DNA from: Megalonaias nervosa
Lineage: Eukaryota > Mollusca > Bivalvia > Unionida > Unionidae
Assembly (NCBI GenBank): GCA_016617855.1
Contig: JAECUM010003231.1
Coordinates: 1-64,000 of the forward strand
Length of the DNA: 64,000 bases
Direction of reading: 5' to 3'
The notes beneath the pieces were generated by a model. The model had not been told where the DNA came from. It searched no databases and was given only the letters and a program-made list of their open reading frames with translations. A program made the translations under genes and the position numbers. Each line of letters starts with the position of its first letter. Position 1 is the first letter of the stretch. This document shows positions 61,763 through 64,000 of this stretch, piece by piece.

Positions 61763-63678
61763 GGCTGACTTGTCCATGAACTCTTTACCTACATGCACAC
61801 TCTTCAATGTATCACGTAATGGTGACTTTTCTCAAAACTTTAAAATTATTTTGCAGTTTTGTCTTTAAAAGTTGTGCTCAAGATCTGTTAAATCTACAAG
61901 AACATGTCCTCTTTTACTTTGAACACTTTCCAAGAGTTCTTTGAATGCAACGTTTGGGTTCCATCTTTTTTTTTTTTTTTTTTGCTATATCTTCTTGATG
62001 CACCAAATCGGTTTGACAGCTTTCTACGCTTCATTTAATATCTTATATCACTGACTCAGCAAATGTTGCATCATGTACATAACATCTTAATTGTCTTTCT
62101 TCAGGCGGAGTAAATAATCTTTGCTCAACAGGTGGAAGTTCTCCAGTTTGAATTCTTTCTTGGTAATTATACTTGATAAGATTGATAATGATGTTGTTTG
62201 ATCTCTGTTTTAAATTTGCAATAGCGAGACGAGCTAATCCAGGTGGGAATAGGTAGAGCCATCCCCCATTCCAACTCTATACAATGAGCGTAAAATGCAA
62301 CCGGAACCACAGACGCGCGAGATGCATTATGGACTACTGTAATATCAAGAAAGGAAAACAAAACGGAAATGAATTTCAGCTGAACACACTGCAACAACAC
62401 AATGCAAATTGACAGATGGCAAACCAATGAAGATGATACCACGCATGACATTTGTTCAAAGGCAACGTCATCTTAAATGTTCTGATAGACTCCTTGCTTT
62501 TGTAGTCAGACGTCATCTAGAAACAATTTTATTCAGAAGGATGTGCATACCGCTGGTGACTTTTGTTGGACGCCATCTTGAGATATAAAACAGACACCTT
62601 TGAAAGTATAATAAAAAATGTCCTTCCCCACAGTCCTGAAGCTAAATTAGTATAGGATTAAATGTTCGGACTTCATGTTAACTTTGTGAGTGACTAGGTA
62701 AAATGTACACATCGACAAATCCCCAACCATGATCATTTAATCCTAATAATTCTAGTTTACTTTCTTTCTGTCAACATATCAGCAGATTTCATTCTCGAAG
62801 CGTTCACTTTTAGGTAGCTCAAAGTATTCTTTCATTAACCTCTTTACTGAAATAACACAGATAGCTTCATCTTCGTTAGCTAAGAGTGGTCGATTTTTAT
62901 GTAGTAATATAGGGTAGCGTGCCAGAGTGGGTCATTTCAGTTATCTAATCAGCTTGTTATGATCATTTTTTTTAATTTAAAAGAAATGGTTGATTTTATT
63001 TAAACCAGGTTATTCCTATTTATAACATTACGCTTGCGTATGGCAGGTGTTGTTATAGTATCCGTTGTTCTTGCTTTCTGCGCATTTTGGATCTTTCAAA
63101 AGCAAACTAGTGTCCATTTTTAGACAGATCCCTTGCTCGTCAAATGACCCTGACCTTTCATAACAGCTGCTGGAACATGTTATCGAAGCGAAATGCAATA
63201 ATTTCTGATGATTGGGTTGTAAAGCCTGCCATATGCCTTCTTCGGCAAAAGGGGTGAGTGTTGGAGTACAGGAAGGTCTGTGCAATAACATTGTTTTAAC
63301 TTATTGTGGACGATTTCAATCTGTGGTTTTAAATTTTGATCGGACACCACAGGCGTAGGTGGGTGGGGACATGTTGTTGTAATTATTATGGTCTAAGGCG
63401 TTGATATAGATAAAACTTCACATGCAATTACCTGAAAACAGCAAACCAAATGTAGTCCGCAGAATTTATCGATGTGTACAAAATACCTGATCAGTATCAC
63501 GTGGCCTTTTATAATCAAACTGTAGAAAATGCGGTCAATTCATAAAAATTGGAATTATATAAATTTACATTACTCTATTAAAATAATAAATCTCATCAAT
63601 TTTAAAGCATTAATAAGTCATTATGTTTTTCACCTTTGGAGTCTATATCATTGCTGCTTTTTGTAGGTTATTCTAGTA

Positions 63679-63680
<2 letters not shown>
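61763..63680. other. non-coding, nothing recognised
   Basis: A T run lies at 61967-61983. Short - strand open frames at 62167-62451 and 63028-63291 show no family resemblance. Confidence 0.4.
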
Positions 63681-63717
<37 letters not shown>

Positions 63718-64000
63718 TTCAGATTTTTAACGTAGCTTTAACAATTTCTCAGTCATATCGCTACGATGTCTGCAGTGTGACAGTTTATAGTGATGTCTAG
63801 CACTGGGGCATCATGCCGCAGACATGTGGCATGATGTCCCACCCAGTCACATTATCCTGACACCAGGCCGACAAGTTCTAACACTAACCTCTTAATGCTG
63901 AGCACCAAGCGAGGCAGTTGTTAGCACCATTTTTTAAAGTCTTTGGTATGACTCGGCCTGGGTTCGAACCCGCGACCTCCCGCATCCGAGGCGGACGCTC
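63681..64000 (-). mobile_element. tRNA-derived SINE family A, copy 7, cut by the window end
   Basis: (TG)n at 63681-63717 followed by the family body. The window ends inside the tRNA-like head, after the B box (GGTTCGAACCC on the - strand). Confidence 0.92.

Noticed and set aside
62167..62451. 94-codon - strand frame
   Set aside because: No recognisable domain; tested as a possible missing P4HA exon and it does not match.
63028..63291. Cys-containing 87-codon - strand frame
   Set aside because: The spacing of Cys fits no domain I know, and no signal peptide or splice context is visible.

Overview
This is eukaryotic nuclear DNA, most likely from a marine bivalve or another mollusc. The evidence is AT-rich, intron-dominated sequence, dense microsatellites and minisatellites, several tRNA-derived SINE families, decayed retroelements, and split genes with GT-AG introns. 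One of these genes pairs a Death domain with a TRADD-N-like domain, a combination I associate with bivalve proteins. The lineage is inferred; I could not run a search.

Three genes can be supported from exon-level protein similarity and splice-phase agreement. (1) The last coding exon of a NUDT1/MTH1-type 8-oxo-dGTP hydrolase lies on the + strand at 4217-4392; its earlier exons are presumably left of the window. (2) A + strand Death-domain / TRADD-N-like gene has three recognisable exons (24660-24899, 35216-35722, 37022-37575). Their boundaries are phase 1 and join in frame, giving Death, then TRADD-N-like, then a helical tail. Its 5' exons were not found. (3) A - strand prolyl 4-hydroxylase alpha-type gene is read from eight exons between 54419 and 46705. 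All eight join in frame and keep the iron-binding His-x-Asp, the distal His and the 2-oxoglutarate-binding Lys. Its N-terminal exons were not found. Weaker gene traces are a P2X7-tail-like fragment behind an ETS/CRE-like promoter motif (39721-40285) and a possible carbohydrate-sulfotransferase exon (8842-8964, -).

Layout: 1-4.4 kb is the NUDT1 terminal intron and exon. 4.7-6.7 kb holds two minisatellite-like arrays. 10.13-11.51 kb is a large 21-bp minisatellite open in several frames on both strands. 14.1-18.8 kb is a graveyard of Ty3/gypsy integrase, an OTU-protease fragment and a non-LTR retrotransposon ending in a 41-bp repeat. 24.6-37.6 kb is the Death/TRADD-N gene, with a nearly homogeneous 98-bp array and other repeats in its introns. 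42.8-43.7 kb is a probable solo LTR. 46.7-54.4 kb is the prolyl hydroxylase gene. 60.6-61.8 kb is a long inverted repeat with about 270-bp arms.

Seven copies of one tRNA-derived SINE are present, all in the same orientation, several with visible target-site duplications. One sits directly at the stop codon of the Death/TRADD-N gene. I did not find a new multi-gene system. The most notable items are the exon-modular Death/TRADD-N gene, the two-strand-open 21-bp array, the 98-bp array and the long inverted repeat.
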